Shown piece after piece: positions 29,822 to 37,630 of a stretch of 64,000 bases of DNA. The stretch is from CAYRGG01 sp964423745 (lineage in GTDB: Bacteria > Pseudomonadota > Gammaproteobacteria > Competibacterales > Competibacteraceae), in assembly GCA_964423745.1 (NCBI GenBank), contig CAYRGG010000015.1, positions 19,665 through 83,664 of the forward strand, read 5' to 3'. The first letter of the stretch is position 1. Each line of letters starts with the position of its first letter. Made by a program: the position numbers and the translations under genes. The notes below the pieces were generated by a model. The model saw nothing but the letters and a program-made list of their open reading frames with translations. It made no database searches and was not told where the DNA came from.

Positions 29822-32800
29822 ATGCATATTCTTCATGGTACTTGGATCCCAACAGAAACCGATGAGTTTCTCCAACGTGGCGCATTTCATCTGTGGGTAG
29901 AAACCGCAACCATCAACAAACCAGGCCACTCCATCAATTATCTGGCGGCGAAAGAATTGGCTGCTTTTTTGGCGGATGAGTTGGGGGTTGGCCTTAATGT
30001 CAACGCAGTCCGTGATCGAACCGAGATCCGCCATGTGTTAATACCCAGCCATCAGGGAAAACCCCTACCCTCGCCAGAACTTGCCAGGTGGTTGGCAATG
30101 ACGCTGCCTGAAAAAAAGGACATCAATTTAACCTACCAGCAAATTGCTAGCTTCGCTTTAACTAATCCTGTTAAAGAGTTAAGTCAACTCCATTTTTTAG
30201 CAGCACATCAAATGAAATTCTTACAGCTCGGTTCGGACCTGCTCTTCTGGGTACATTTTAGTCAACATATAAAAAACGTTTTGTTGAAAGATCAGTATAT
30301 TCCTGCCCTTAAATATCGTGCTTTACCCAGCAAAGGCAAAACCCACGGCCGATTTGAAATCCATCCCGGTTGGGAGATTGTCTCCCCAAACTACGAAGCT
30401 ACCCTAGAACGCGCCCTTGAAACCATGCCACCGGCTTGCGTCAGCGCCTTTGAGAAAGCCCCTGGAAAGGTAGTTCTATGGAACAAAAGCGATTTACTGA
30501 AACATTTTTCCCAGTGTGTACTGACCAATCTGGTTACCCATCCGCTATTTCCCGCGGCCTTTACAAAAAAAATTCGTGGCTCTCTCCTAGAAGAATGTAT
30601 TCGTCCCCCTAATCCCGAGACGGTATGGGGTACCGACTGGGCCTTAGAGCGTTATCACCAGTGGCAAGCGTGGGAAAAGTCTTTGACCACCCGGCGTCAA
30701 CAGGGTTTTCGGCTCTGTTTTCAATTGCTGGAAGCCGACCATAGCCATACACCCTGGCGCATCAAGTTTATAGCCACGGCATGGCATGATCCTTCGTTAA
30801 AGTTAGACCTGGCAGACTATTGGCATCTCGATTTTAAAATCAAGCGTCCATTACTGCAGTCCTTCGGCGACGATTTTGAACAACAGGTTTTGATTAATTT
30901 GGCTCAGGCAGCCCGTATTTACCCTAAGCTTTGGCAGGGCATGGAAACCCCGCGACCCGTGGGGTTGGAACTTTCCCTGGAGGAAGTGTTCATTTTTCTC
31001 AAAGAACATGCTTGGGTTTTGCAGGATGCTGGCTTTCAGGTAATCGTGCCTGCTTGGTGGACACCGGAAGGACGGCAACGAGCTCGCCTTCGCCTAAGGG
31101 CGAGCGGCGGTAAAACCGCTGCTAAGACTGCCGTTGGCGCCAGTTATTTCTCTTTGGATGCCTTGGTCAAGTACCGTTATGAGCTCAACATCGGCGATCA
31201 AGCCGTGACCCCAGAAGAGTGGCAAGGATTGGTAGCGGCAAAAACACCGTTAGTACAGTTTCGGGGTCAATGGATTGAACTGGAACAAGATAAAATGCAA
31301 CAGATGCTAAATTTCTGGCAAACCCATGGGGATGGCGAGGACACCATGAGTCTCGCTGACCTGATGTGGAAGACGGCGTCCAACGAGGATGAAGTGGATG
31401 TGGGCCATGACCCTCTGCTTTCCGACATGCTAGCCAAACTGCAGCAACCGAGCCACTTCCAACCTGTCCCTGATCCGCCGGAAATCGAAGGGCATTTGAG
31501 AGATTACCAGAAACGGGGCGTGGCTTGGATACAATACTTGGAAAACCTGGGTCTTAACGGCTGTTTGGCTGACGATATGGGCTTGGGTAAAACCGTCCAG
31601 GTGATCGCTCGCCTGGCCACCACCCAGCAAACGGCCCAGCACCCTACCCTGCTGGTGGTGCCCACTTCAGTGCTGGGCAACTGGGAAAAGGAAATCCAAA
31701 AGTTTGCACCGCAACTCAAAGTGTTGGTTCATCATGGCCCAGACCGGACTCAAGAAAGCGCATCATTCCAAAAACGAGGGAACAACCATGATGTGATCAT
31801 CACCTCCTACACCCTGGCTCGTAAAGATGCCAAACTATTGAAAAAGACCGATTGGCAAAGAATTGTCGTCGATGAGGCGCAAAATATCAAAAATCCTAAA
31901 ACGGCCCAGACTAAAGCCATTTTAAAATTGCGTAGCAATCATCGTTTGGCATTGACCGGGACGCCGGTGGAAAATCGCCTGTTGGATCTTTGGTCCATTT
32001 TCAATTTTCTCAATCCTGGTTACTTAGGAACCCAGGCACGCTTTCGCAAAGAGTTTGAACTCCCCATTCAAAAAGACAATAGTCTCAGCCAATCGGAGTT
32101 ATTAAAAAAGTTAGTGCAACCGTTTATCCTACGCCGGGTAAAGACCGATCAGGCTATTATTAAAGATCTCCCGGACAAAGTAGAACATAAACAGTACTGT
32201 AACCTCACCAAGGAGCAAGCCTCCCTTTACCAAGCGGTGGTGGAGGATGTGGAGGAAGCCTTAGAAGCGGCAGAGGGTATGCAGCGCAAGGGATTGATAC
32301 TGTCAACCCTAATGAAGCTCAAACAGATCTGTAACCATCCCCGGCAATTCCTCCAGGACAACAGCGCCTTTACCCCAGAGCGTTCCCATAAGTTGGCTCG
32401 CCTACTGGCTATGCTGGAGGAGGTCATCGCGGAAGGAGAAAGTTTATTGATCTTTACTCAGTTCACTGAAATCGGCGCTGCCCTGCAGACCTATCTGGCC
32501 CACAATCTAGGTTGCAGTACCCATTATCTACACGGCAGCACTCGTCGCACTCAGCGGGAACGGATGATCAGCGAGTTTCAAGACCCAGACTCCTCCCAGC
32601 CAGCTGCCTTTATACTGTCTCTGAAAGCCGGGGGTGTAGGTATTACCCTCACCAAAGCCAACCATGTGTTTCACTTCGACCGTTGGTGGAATCCGGCCGT
32701 CGAGGACCAAGCCACCGATCGTGCTTTTCGTATTGGCCAGACCCGGAATGTTTTTGTGCATAAATTTGTGACTTTGGGTAGTCTGGAAGAGCGTATCGAT

Positions 32801-32929
32801 CAGATGATCGAAGACAAAAAAAAGGTCGCGAACAGCATCGTGGGCAACGATGAATCCTGGCTCACCGAACTAGATAATCAGAGCTTTAAACAGTTGATAG
32901 CGCTGAATCGACAGGTGGTGATTGACTAA
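29822..32929 (+). CDS. SNF2-family DEAD/DEAH-box helicase
   Basis: A 1035-residue Swi2/Snf2 ATPase. The N-terminal ~480 residues are the bacterial SNF2-associated region (including the DUF3670-like stretch ending before DMLAKL). The ATPase core follows: Walker A ADDMGLGKTVQVI near residue 583, Walker B VVDEAQNIKN near 683, LTGTPVENRLLDLWSI, and the C-terminal helicase lobe with LHGSTRRTQRERMI, SLKAGGVGITLT, FDRWWNPAVEDQA and DRAFRIGQ near 900-985. It overlaps the SWIM-domain gene region, a frequent bacterial pairing. The role is unproven; related proteins act on transcription complexes, chromatin-like DNA or phage defence. ATG 29822 is preferred to an upstream TTG. Confidence 0.94.
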   Translation: MHILHGTWIPTETDEFLQRGAFHLWVETATINKPGHSINYLAAKELAAFLADELGVGLNVNAVRDRTEIRHVLIPSHQGKPLPSPELARWLAMTLPEKKDINLTYQQIASFALTNPVKELSQLHFLAAHQMKFLQLGSDLLFWVHFSQHIKNVLLKDQYIPALKYRALPSKGKTHGRFEIHPGWEIVSPNYEATLERALETMPPACVSAFEKAPGKVVLWNKSDLLKHFSQCVLTNLVTHPLFPAAFTKKIRGSLLEECIRPPNPETVWGTDWALERYHQWQAWEKSLTTRRQQGFRLCFQLLEADHSHTPWRIKFIATAWHDPSLKLDLADYWHLDFKIKRPLLQSFGDDFEQQVLINLAQAARIYPKLWQGMETPRPVGLELSLEEVFIFLKEHAWVLQDAGFQVIVPAWWTPEGRQRARLRLRASGGKTAAKTAVGASYFSLDALVKYRYELNIGDQAVTPEEWQGLVAAKTPLVQFRGQWIELEQDKMQQMLNFWQTHGDGEDTMSLADLMWKTASNEDEVDVGHDPLLSDMLAKLQQPSHFQPVPDPPEIEGHLRDYQKRGVAWIQYLENLGLNGCLADDMGLGKTVQVIARLATTQQTAQHPTLLVVPTSVLGNWEKEIQKFAPQLKVLVHHGPDRTQESASFQKRGNNHDVIITSYTLARKDAKLLKKTDWQRIVVDEAQNIKNPKTAQTKAILKLRSNHRLALTGTPVENRLLDLWSIFNFLNPGYLGTQARFRKEFELPIQKDNSLSQSELLKKLVQPFILRRVKTDQAIIKDLPDKVEHKQYCNLTKEQASLYQAVVEDVEEALEAAEGMQRKGLILSTLMKLKQICNHPRQFLQDNSAFTPERSHKLARLLAMLEEVIAEGESLLIFTQFTEIGAALQTYLAHNLGCSTHYLHGSTRRTQRERMISEFQDPDSSQPAAFILSLKAGGVGITLTKANHVFHFDRWWNPAVEDQATDRAFRIGQTRNVFVHKFVTLGSLEERIDQMIEDKKKVANSIVGNDESWLTELDNQSFKQLIALNRQVVID

Positions 32930-32984
32930 CGTCATCAGTAAAGATCGAAAATCGCGGCAAAATACACGACTGGATAAGCAAAAC

Positions 32985-33824
32985 ATGACACAACTTACCC
33001 GTACTTGGTGGGGAAAACGATTTATCGAAGCGCTCGAGGACTTTAGCGATCCAGCTCGTTTGAGTCGCGGCCGTTCCTATGCCCTGAGTGATAGAATCCG
33101 TTCCTGGAATAGGCATAATGGAAAGGTGACAGCCAAGATCGAAGGAAACATCAATCCCTACTTTGGTGTTTATAAAAAGCCTATCTACAACACAGTCGTA
33201 GAAATAAAACCAATCCCACCAGCCACATGGCGCAAAATCATTGAACGCCTCGCCAGTAAAGCCAGTCTCATCTCACAACTCTTGCTCAATGAAATACCCG
33301 ACAACATCGAAGAAAATCTTGCCGATCTTAAAGTGGATTTGCTGCCCCGCAGCGAAGAGGATTTTATTACTAACTGCAGTTGTCCCGACTATTGGAATCC
33401 TTGTAAACATATTGCAGGTTTGTGCTATTTTTTGGCTAAACAATTGGATCAAGATCCATTCTTATTATTTGAGCTGCGGGGTTTAACCCGCTCAAACCTT
33501 AACGAACAGCTCTCTAAAACACCCCTCGGCAAAATTTTAGCAACAACCCTTGAAGAACAGGAATTGTCCTTACAACCGGTGGATTCCTATTATCCACGTC
33601 CACACCAAGAACCCGTCTCCTCAAATATGACTTATCACGCCTTCTGGAAAGGAGAAAAACCGCTTCCCAGCCAGCCAGAACCCTTATCTCAACCGGGTAT
33701 ACCCGCCATCCCTATTCGTAAAGGCGGCGACTATCCAGCATTTTGGCATCAGAACCAATCCTTCATAGAGGTTATGATTGAGTTTTATGAAAGGGTTAGG
33801 AAACGCAACAAGGATTTGCTGTGA
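32985..33824 (+). CDS. SWIM zinc-finger protein
   Basis: A 279-residue protein starting MTQLTRTWWGKRFIEALED, typical of the bacterial SWIM family. The SWIM motif CSCPDYWNPCKHIAG (CxCx6CxH) lies near residues 148-162 and is a predicted zinc-binding, protein- or DNA-interacting module. It follows the SNF2 gene directly; an in-frame TTG at 32922 overlapping the SNF2 stop is possible, but the ATG matches family starts. The C-terminal ~100 residues are Pro/Gln-rich with a repeated HAFWKGE/YPAFWHQN pattern. Its 3' end overlaps the convergent exonuclease III gene by 29 bp. Confidence 0.88.
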   Translation: MTQLTRTWWGKRFIEALEDFSDPARLSRGRSYALSDRIRSWNRHNGKVTAKIEGNINPYFGVYKKPIYNTVVEIKPIPPATWRKIIERLASKASLISQLLLNEIPDNIEENLADLKVDLLPRSEEDFITNCSCPDYWNPCKHIAGLCYFLAKQLDQDPFLLFELRGLTRSNLNEQLSKTPLGKILATTLEEQELSLQPVDSYYPRPHQEPVSSNMTYHAFWKGEKPLPSQPEPLSQPGIPAIPIRKGGDYPAFWHQNQSFIEVMIEFYERVRKRNKDLL

Positions 33825-34584
33825 ATTCAGCCACTACCGGCGTGTGATCAGAAGGCCGTGGCAATCTTCGCGGGGCTTTATCGATGTCGCAACCGGTACA
33901 TAGCGAAGTCAGTTTAGTGCTGGCCAAGATCAAATCAATCCTTAACCCGTGATTGCGGCGAAACCCAGCAGCCCGATAATCCCACCAGCTAAAACTGTCC
34001 TCGGGTTGAGGAAAAACCCGAAAAACATCGGTTAAACCCAAACCTAGCAGACGTTTTAAGGCAGCTCGTTCTGGTTCACTACAGAGGATTTTATTTTCCC
34101 AGGCTTTTGGATCATAGACATCGCGATCCTCAGGGGCGATGTTAAAATCCCCTAAGACCACTAACTTTGGATAGTTAGCAAGCTGTGCTTGCAGATAATC
34201 GGTCAGCGCATTAAGCCAATTTAATTTATAGTCATATTTTTCAGAGCCCACCGCTTGGCCGTTAGGCACGTAGAGGTTGAGCACTCTGACTCCGGCGGTG
34301 GTTACCCCTAACACTCGCCGCTGGGGGTTCTGCAAACCTGGCAGGTCCGTTACCTGCTCGGTTATAGGACTACGACTGAGTAGGGCTACGCCATTATAGG
34401 TTTTTTGGCCAGCAAAAGCGACTTGGTAACCCGCGGCTTCTAAATCGGTGCGGGGAAAATCCGTGTCTGGCATCTTTGTTTCCTGCAAGGCAAGCATGTC
34501 CGGCTGTTGCGTTGCCACCCAGTCGAGCACCTGGGGCAACCGAACCCGCAGGGAATTCACATTCCACGTTGCAATCTTCACCAT
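33796..34584 (-). CDS. xthA: Exodeoxyribonuclease III
   Basis: The major AP endonuclease and 3'-5' exonuclease of base-excision repair. Catalytic landmarks of the family are present: MVKIATWNVNSLRVRL, LALQETK (metal-binding Glu), LGDFNIAPEDRDVYDP (Asp and Asn), FSWWDYRAAGFRRNHGLRIDLIL and SDHTPVVAEF (Asp/His). ATG 34584 with AGG just upstream is preferred to an upstream GTG at 34596. The 262-residue product is of normal size. It converges on the SWIM gene, overlapping it by 29 bp at the 3' ends, and is divergent from rsmE. Confidence 0.96.
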   Translation of the reverse strand: MVKIATWNVNSLRVRLPQVLDWVATQQPDMLALQETKMPDTDFPRTDLEAAGYQVAFAGQKTYNGVALLSRSPITEQVTDLPGLQNPQRRVLGVTTAGVRVLNLYVPNGQAVGSEKYDYKLNWLNALTDYLQAQLANYPKLVVLGDFNIAPEDRDVYDPKAWENKILCSEPERAALKRLLGLGLTDVFRVFPQPEDSFSWWDYRAAGFRRNHGLRIDLILASTKLTSLCTGCDIDKAPRRLPRPSDHTPVVAEFTANPCCVS

Positions 34585-34716
34585 AAAACCTATCACAAAC
34601 TAAAAGAGTTGCGAAAATGCCTGCCTTCATCATAGAGCATGTGCTTTAATAGCAAACAATCCCAAGTCGGATCATGCCATAATCCCATTTAAATTGTTTG
34701 TCGTTTTATAATTTTA

Positions 34717-35451
34717 ATGCGAATTCCGCGTCTCTATCTTCCAGAATCTCTCGCCATAGATACTCGCCTGACGCTGACTGACGCCGCATTTCACCATGCA
34801 GTGCGGGTGCTGCGCTTGCGATCCGGGGCATCCGTTATTCTTTTCAACGGCAAAGGGGGAGAATTCTCCGCTGTATTAGATAATGTGACGCGTCATAACG
34901 CTACTGTACATATTCAAAGTTTTATAGCTCAGGAAAAAGAATCATTCCTCAAGATGCGCTTGGCCCAGGGCATATCCCGAGGTGATCGTATGGATTACAC
35001 AGTGCAAAAGGCTGTGGAGTTAGGCGTGACCGCTATTGTTCCCCTGCTGACCGAACGCAGCGTGACTGAACTAAAAGATGAACGTGTCGTTAAACGGGTG
35101 CAGCATTGGCAAAGGATTATTATAGGCGCTTGTGAGCAATCTGGGCGCAACCGATTGCCGCACATTTTCGAGCCTATAGCGCTGAGAAAATGGTTAACGA
35201 CTGACTGCCCTAGCGGGCTAAAGCTTGTGCTTGACCCCTATGCTGGACAACGGCTACGAAGCAACACGCCTGCAACCCAGGAGATGACTTTGCTAATCGG
35301 TCCAGAAGGGGGTTTTACACCGGGCGAATTACAGCTTGCCGAAGCAAAGGGTTTTGTCGGCGTTCAATTGGGACCCCGCATTCTGCGCACCGAGACCGCT
35401 GCGGTAGCAGCCCTTAGCGCATTGCAAATCCTCTGGGGAGATTTGGGATAA
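34717..35451 (+). CDS. rsmE: 16S rRNA (uracil1498-N3)-methyltransferase RsmE
   Basis: A SPOUT methyltransferase that makes m3U1498 in the 30S subunit. The start MRIPRLYLPESL, the PUA-like N-terminal region, and the SAM-knot segments LLIGPEGGFTPGEL and GPRILRTETAAVAAL are diagnostic. Length 244 is normal. No ribosome-binding site precedes the ATG, and a TATAAT sits only four bases upstream (34707-34712). The transcript may therefore be leaderless if that element is the promoter. It is divergent from xthA and convergent with the DUF3429 gene. Confidence 0.95.
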   Translation: MRIPRLYLPESLAIDTRLTLTDAAFHHAVRVLRLRSGASVILFNGKGGEFSAVLDNVTRHNATVHIQSFIAQEKESFLKMRLAQGISRGDRMDYTVQKAVELGVTAIVPLLTERSVTELKDERVVKRVQHWQRIIIGACEQSGRNRLPHIFEPIALRKWLTTDCPSGLKLVLDPYAGQRLRSNTPATQEMTLLIGPEGGFTPGELQLAEAKGFVGVQLGPRILRTETAAVAALSALQILWGDLG

Positions 35452-35460
35452 TTAAAAACC

Positions 35461-35943
35461 TCATACCGCAACTAGCGTCATCACTAGCGCCAAACTCAGT
35501 ATTAAAACAACCCCAAGGGTGAGCCAACGACGCAGCTCGGCGTACCAAAGGGGCATACGATTTTGTTGGACAGTGTAGCGATCCATCATATATTGTGCGC
35601 TAAATCCTCCCAGCAGAATTAGCCAGCTCCAGGCTAACGGCAACAGCAACGCAATCCACGCCAAAAGCGATGGTGTTACACCCCATCCCAGACTGCGCCA
35701 GAGCCGCTTTGTGTCGGTCTCCCACAAAGCCGCTCCCCAATGTACAGCGCCAAGAAAACTTAGAATAACCACCGCATAACTTCGCAAAACCGTTGCCGCC
35801 CATGGTTGCCAAGCTTCAGAACCCGCTAACATCACTAACAAGGTTAAAACAAAAGGGATGAGACCTGCGCTGCCTAGGATGAGGGCAGGGGCAGGAATGC
35901 GTGAAAAGGACTCCCAGGCATGGGAACTCACCTTAGAGTTCAT
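35461..35943 (-). CDS. DUF3429 family membrane protein
   Basis: A small inner-membrane protein with about five hydrophobic segments: ALILGSAGLIPFVLTLLVML, SYAVVILSFLGAVHWGAALW, GVTPSLLAWIALLLPLAW, LILLGGFSAQYMMDR and WLTLGVVLILSLALVMTLV. The SFLGAVHWGAAL segment is the family hallmark. ATG 35941-35943 gives 160 residues and avoids a 41-bp overlap with the glutathione peroxidase gene that the longer in-frame start would cause. The function is unknown. It may be co-transcribed with the peroxidase, 28 bp upstream. Confidence 0.8.
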   Translation of the reverse strand: MNSKVSSHAWESFSRIPAPALILGSAGLIPFVLTLLVMLAGSEAWQPWAATVLRSYAVVILSFLGAVHWGAALWETDTKRLWRSLGWGVTPSLLAWIALLLPLAWSWLILLGGFSAQYMMDRYTVQQNRMPLWYAELRRWLTLGVVLILSLALVMTLVAV

Positions 35944-35971
35944 TATTCGCCGATTGGCTGCCTTGTCATTA

Positions 35972-36499
35972 TCATAACAGTGCTTCAATGGCCTCGATAA
36001 GCTGTGCATCATCGGGACGCACTTGAGAAGGAAACTGCGCCACCACTTGGCCGTTACGGTCTACTAAATATTTATAGAAATTCCAAGCGGGATAACCGCC
36101 CCCTTGCGCCGCTAAGTTTTGATAGAAAGGATGTGCCTGCTCGCCACTGACGCGAATCTTTTCAAACATAGGAAAACCCACATCATAGGTCAATCGGCAA
36201 AAACGCACGATGTCCTGCTCACTACCAGGTTCTTGAGCAAAGTCGTTGGAAGGAAACCCGAGCACCACAAGACCGCGCTCTTGGTAACGCTTGTAAAGGG
36301 CTTCAAGCCCCTCATACTGAGGGGTAAAACCGCATCGACTCGCTGTGTTTACTACTAACAGGACTTGGCCTTTATAGGCTTTACACAAGGACTGGGGCTG
36401 CTCTTTTGCGAGGGGTCGTAGAGAAAAATCCAAGGTAGCAGGACATTCATTGGATAGGGCGACAGAACTAAACATCAGCAACATTACTAACAGAGGCAT
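35972..36499 (-). CDS. Glutathione peroxidase family protein, exported
   Basis: A 175-residue thiol peroxidase of the glutathione peroxidase family, which reduces hydroperoxides using thioredoxin or glutathione. The peroxidatic Cys lies in VVNTASRCGFTPQYEGLEAL; the partner motifs GFPSNDFAQEPGS and AWNFYKYLVDRNGQV carry the Gln/Asn/Trp positions. Cys replaces selenocysteine, as is usual in bacteria. The first ~16 residues (MPLLVMLLMFSSVALS) look like a signal peptide, so the enzyme is probably periplasmic. It is divergent from the B12-binding MerR regulator. Confidence 0.9.
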   Translation of the reverse strand: MPLLVMLLMFSSVALSNECPATLDFSLRPLAKEQPQSLCKAYKGQVLLVVNTASRCGFTPQYEGLEALYKRYQERGLVVLGFPSNDFAQEPGSEQDIVRFCRLTYDVGFPMFEKIRVSGEQAHPFYQNLAAQGGGYPAWNFYKYLVDRNGQVVAQFPSQVRPDDAQLIEAIEALL

Positions 36500-36578
36500 A
36501 ACCTTTCTCTCAAAGTTAGGGATTAGGATTTGATTAAGACCACAATGTTGTACACTTATGAGTGTTTTTTAGACGTTT

Positions 36579-36607
36579 TTGTTCAAAATTGATGACTTAT
36601 GTATAAT
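36579..36607 (+). promoter_or_regulatory. Candidate promoter of the MerR/B12-binding regulator gene
   Basis: A perfect TATAAT -10 (36602-36607) with a 17-bp spacer and a weak TTGTTC -35 (36579-36584) lies about 30 bp before the preferred ATG at 36638. The region upstream is A+T-rich. CarH- and LitR-type regulators often autorepress, so operator sites could lie here, but no clear inverted repeat was identified. Confidence 0.5.
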
Positions 36608-36637
36608 AATTGTAAAAATTATTGAGGATCAATGACT

Positions 36638-37567
36638 ATGGCTGAGGGGCCATTTAATTCTAATAATCTACCTTCGACAGGAATGATCCCCATTCGTACG
36701 GTTGCTAGCTTAACGGGTGTCAACCCGGTAACGCTGCGAGCTTGGGAACGACGCTATGGACTCATCAAACCTGTACGTACACCCAAAGGTCATCGCCTCT
36801 ATACCATGGAAGACGTGGATTTTATCAAACAAATTATTGCTCTCTTGGAAAGAGGCATGTCCATTAGTCAGGTGGGGCAGGTTCTCGACGCCAGTGTGAC
36901 AGAACAAGAAATAGAAAAGAATGAAGCTTTTGACCCTTGGCTGACGTTTCGGCAGCGACTCATTGAGCAAATCCATCAGTTCGATGAAAATGCCCTCAAC
37001 GATATTTATAACGAAGCCTTAGCATCCTATCCCATCGATATTGTAACAAGCCACCTTATCGTACCCCTGTTACAGGAGCTCGGTGAGCGTTGGGAAACAG
37101 CCCAAGGCGGCGTTGCCGAGGAACATTTTTTTAGTGTTTTTCTACGTAACAAACTCGGCGCCCGTTTTCATCACCAAATGCGTGGCATTGAAGGGCCTAG
37201 ATTGGTGGCGGCGTGTCTGCCAAGTGAGCAACACGACGTGGGTCTACTGCTGTTCGCTTTGGCAGCCGCAGATCGCAATTATCGCGTTATCCTGTTGGGC
37301 GCCGATACGCCCTTGGAAGAGCTACCTAGGGTGGTAGAGCGGACCAATGCCCGCGCCGTTGTATTATCGGGTTCTGCTCAGATCGAACCACCTGTTGTTA
37401 ACGTTTTGTTACCCACTTTATTACAACAAGTTACCGTGCCGATTTTTATCGGCGGTAAAGTGACCAACCGCTATACCCAAGAACTCAATGCCATAGGTAC
37501 CGTATCACTGAGCGACGATTTGAGTATTGCCATGCGTCGCATTGATATTGTTCTTAACCCTCACTAA
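36638..37567 (+). CDS. MerR-family regulator with cobalamin-binding domain (CarH/LitR-like)
   Basis: An N-terminal MerR winged helix (IPIRTVASLTGVNPVTLRAW, GLIKPVRTPKGHRLYT) is followed by a B12-binding helical bundle (~90-175) and a Rossmann-like B12 domain (~180-305). The residues that bind AdoCbl in CarH are present: a Wx9EH motif (Trp152, Glu162-His163) and an ExHxxG motif with His199 as the expected lower cobalt ligand. This suggests a light- and AdoCbl-responsive repressor. ATG 36638 is chosen because GAGGA lies nine bases upstream; ATG 36632 is too close. It is divergent from a glutathione peroxidase gene. No carotenoid or photolyase gene is in the window, so the target genes are unknown. 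Confidence 0.85.
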   Translation: MAEGPFNSNNLPSTGMIPIRTVASLTGVNPVTLRAWERRYGLIKPVRTPKGHRLYTMEDVDFIKQIIALLERGMSISQVGQVLDASVTEQEIEKNEAFDPWLTFRQRLIEQIHQFDENALNDIYNEALASYPIDIVTSHLIVPLLQELGERWETAQGGVAEEHFFSVFLRNKLGARFHHQMRGIEGPRLVAACLPSEQHDVGLLLFALAAADRNYRVILLGADTPLEELPRVVERTNARAVVLSGSAQIEPPVVNVLLPTLLQQVTVPIFIGGKVTNRYTQELNAIGTVSLSDDLSIAMRRIDIVLNPH

Positions 37568-37630
37568 GTTATATTGCTGGTTGAAACAACAACTACACCA
37601 TCAATCCATTCAGCTAATTAGGAGTCAACC

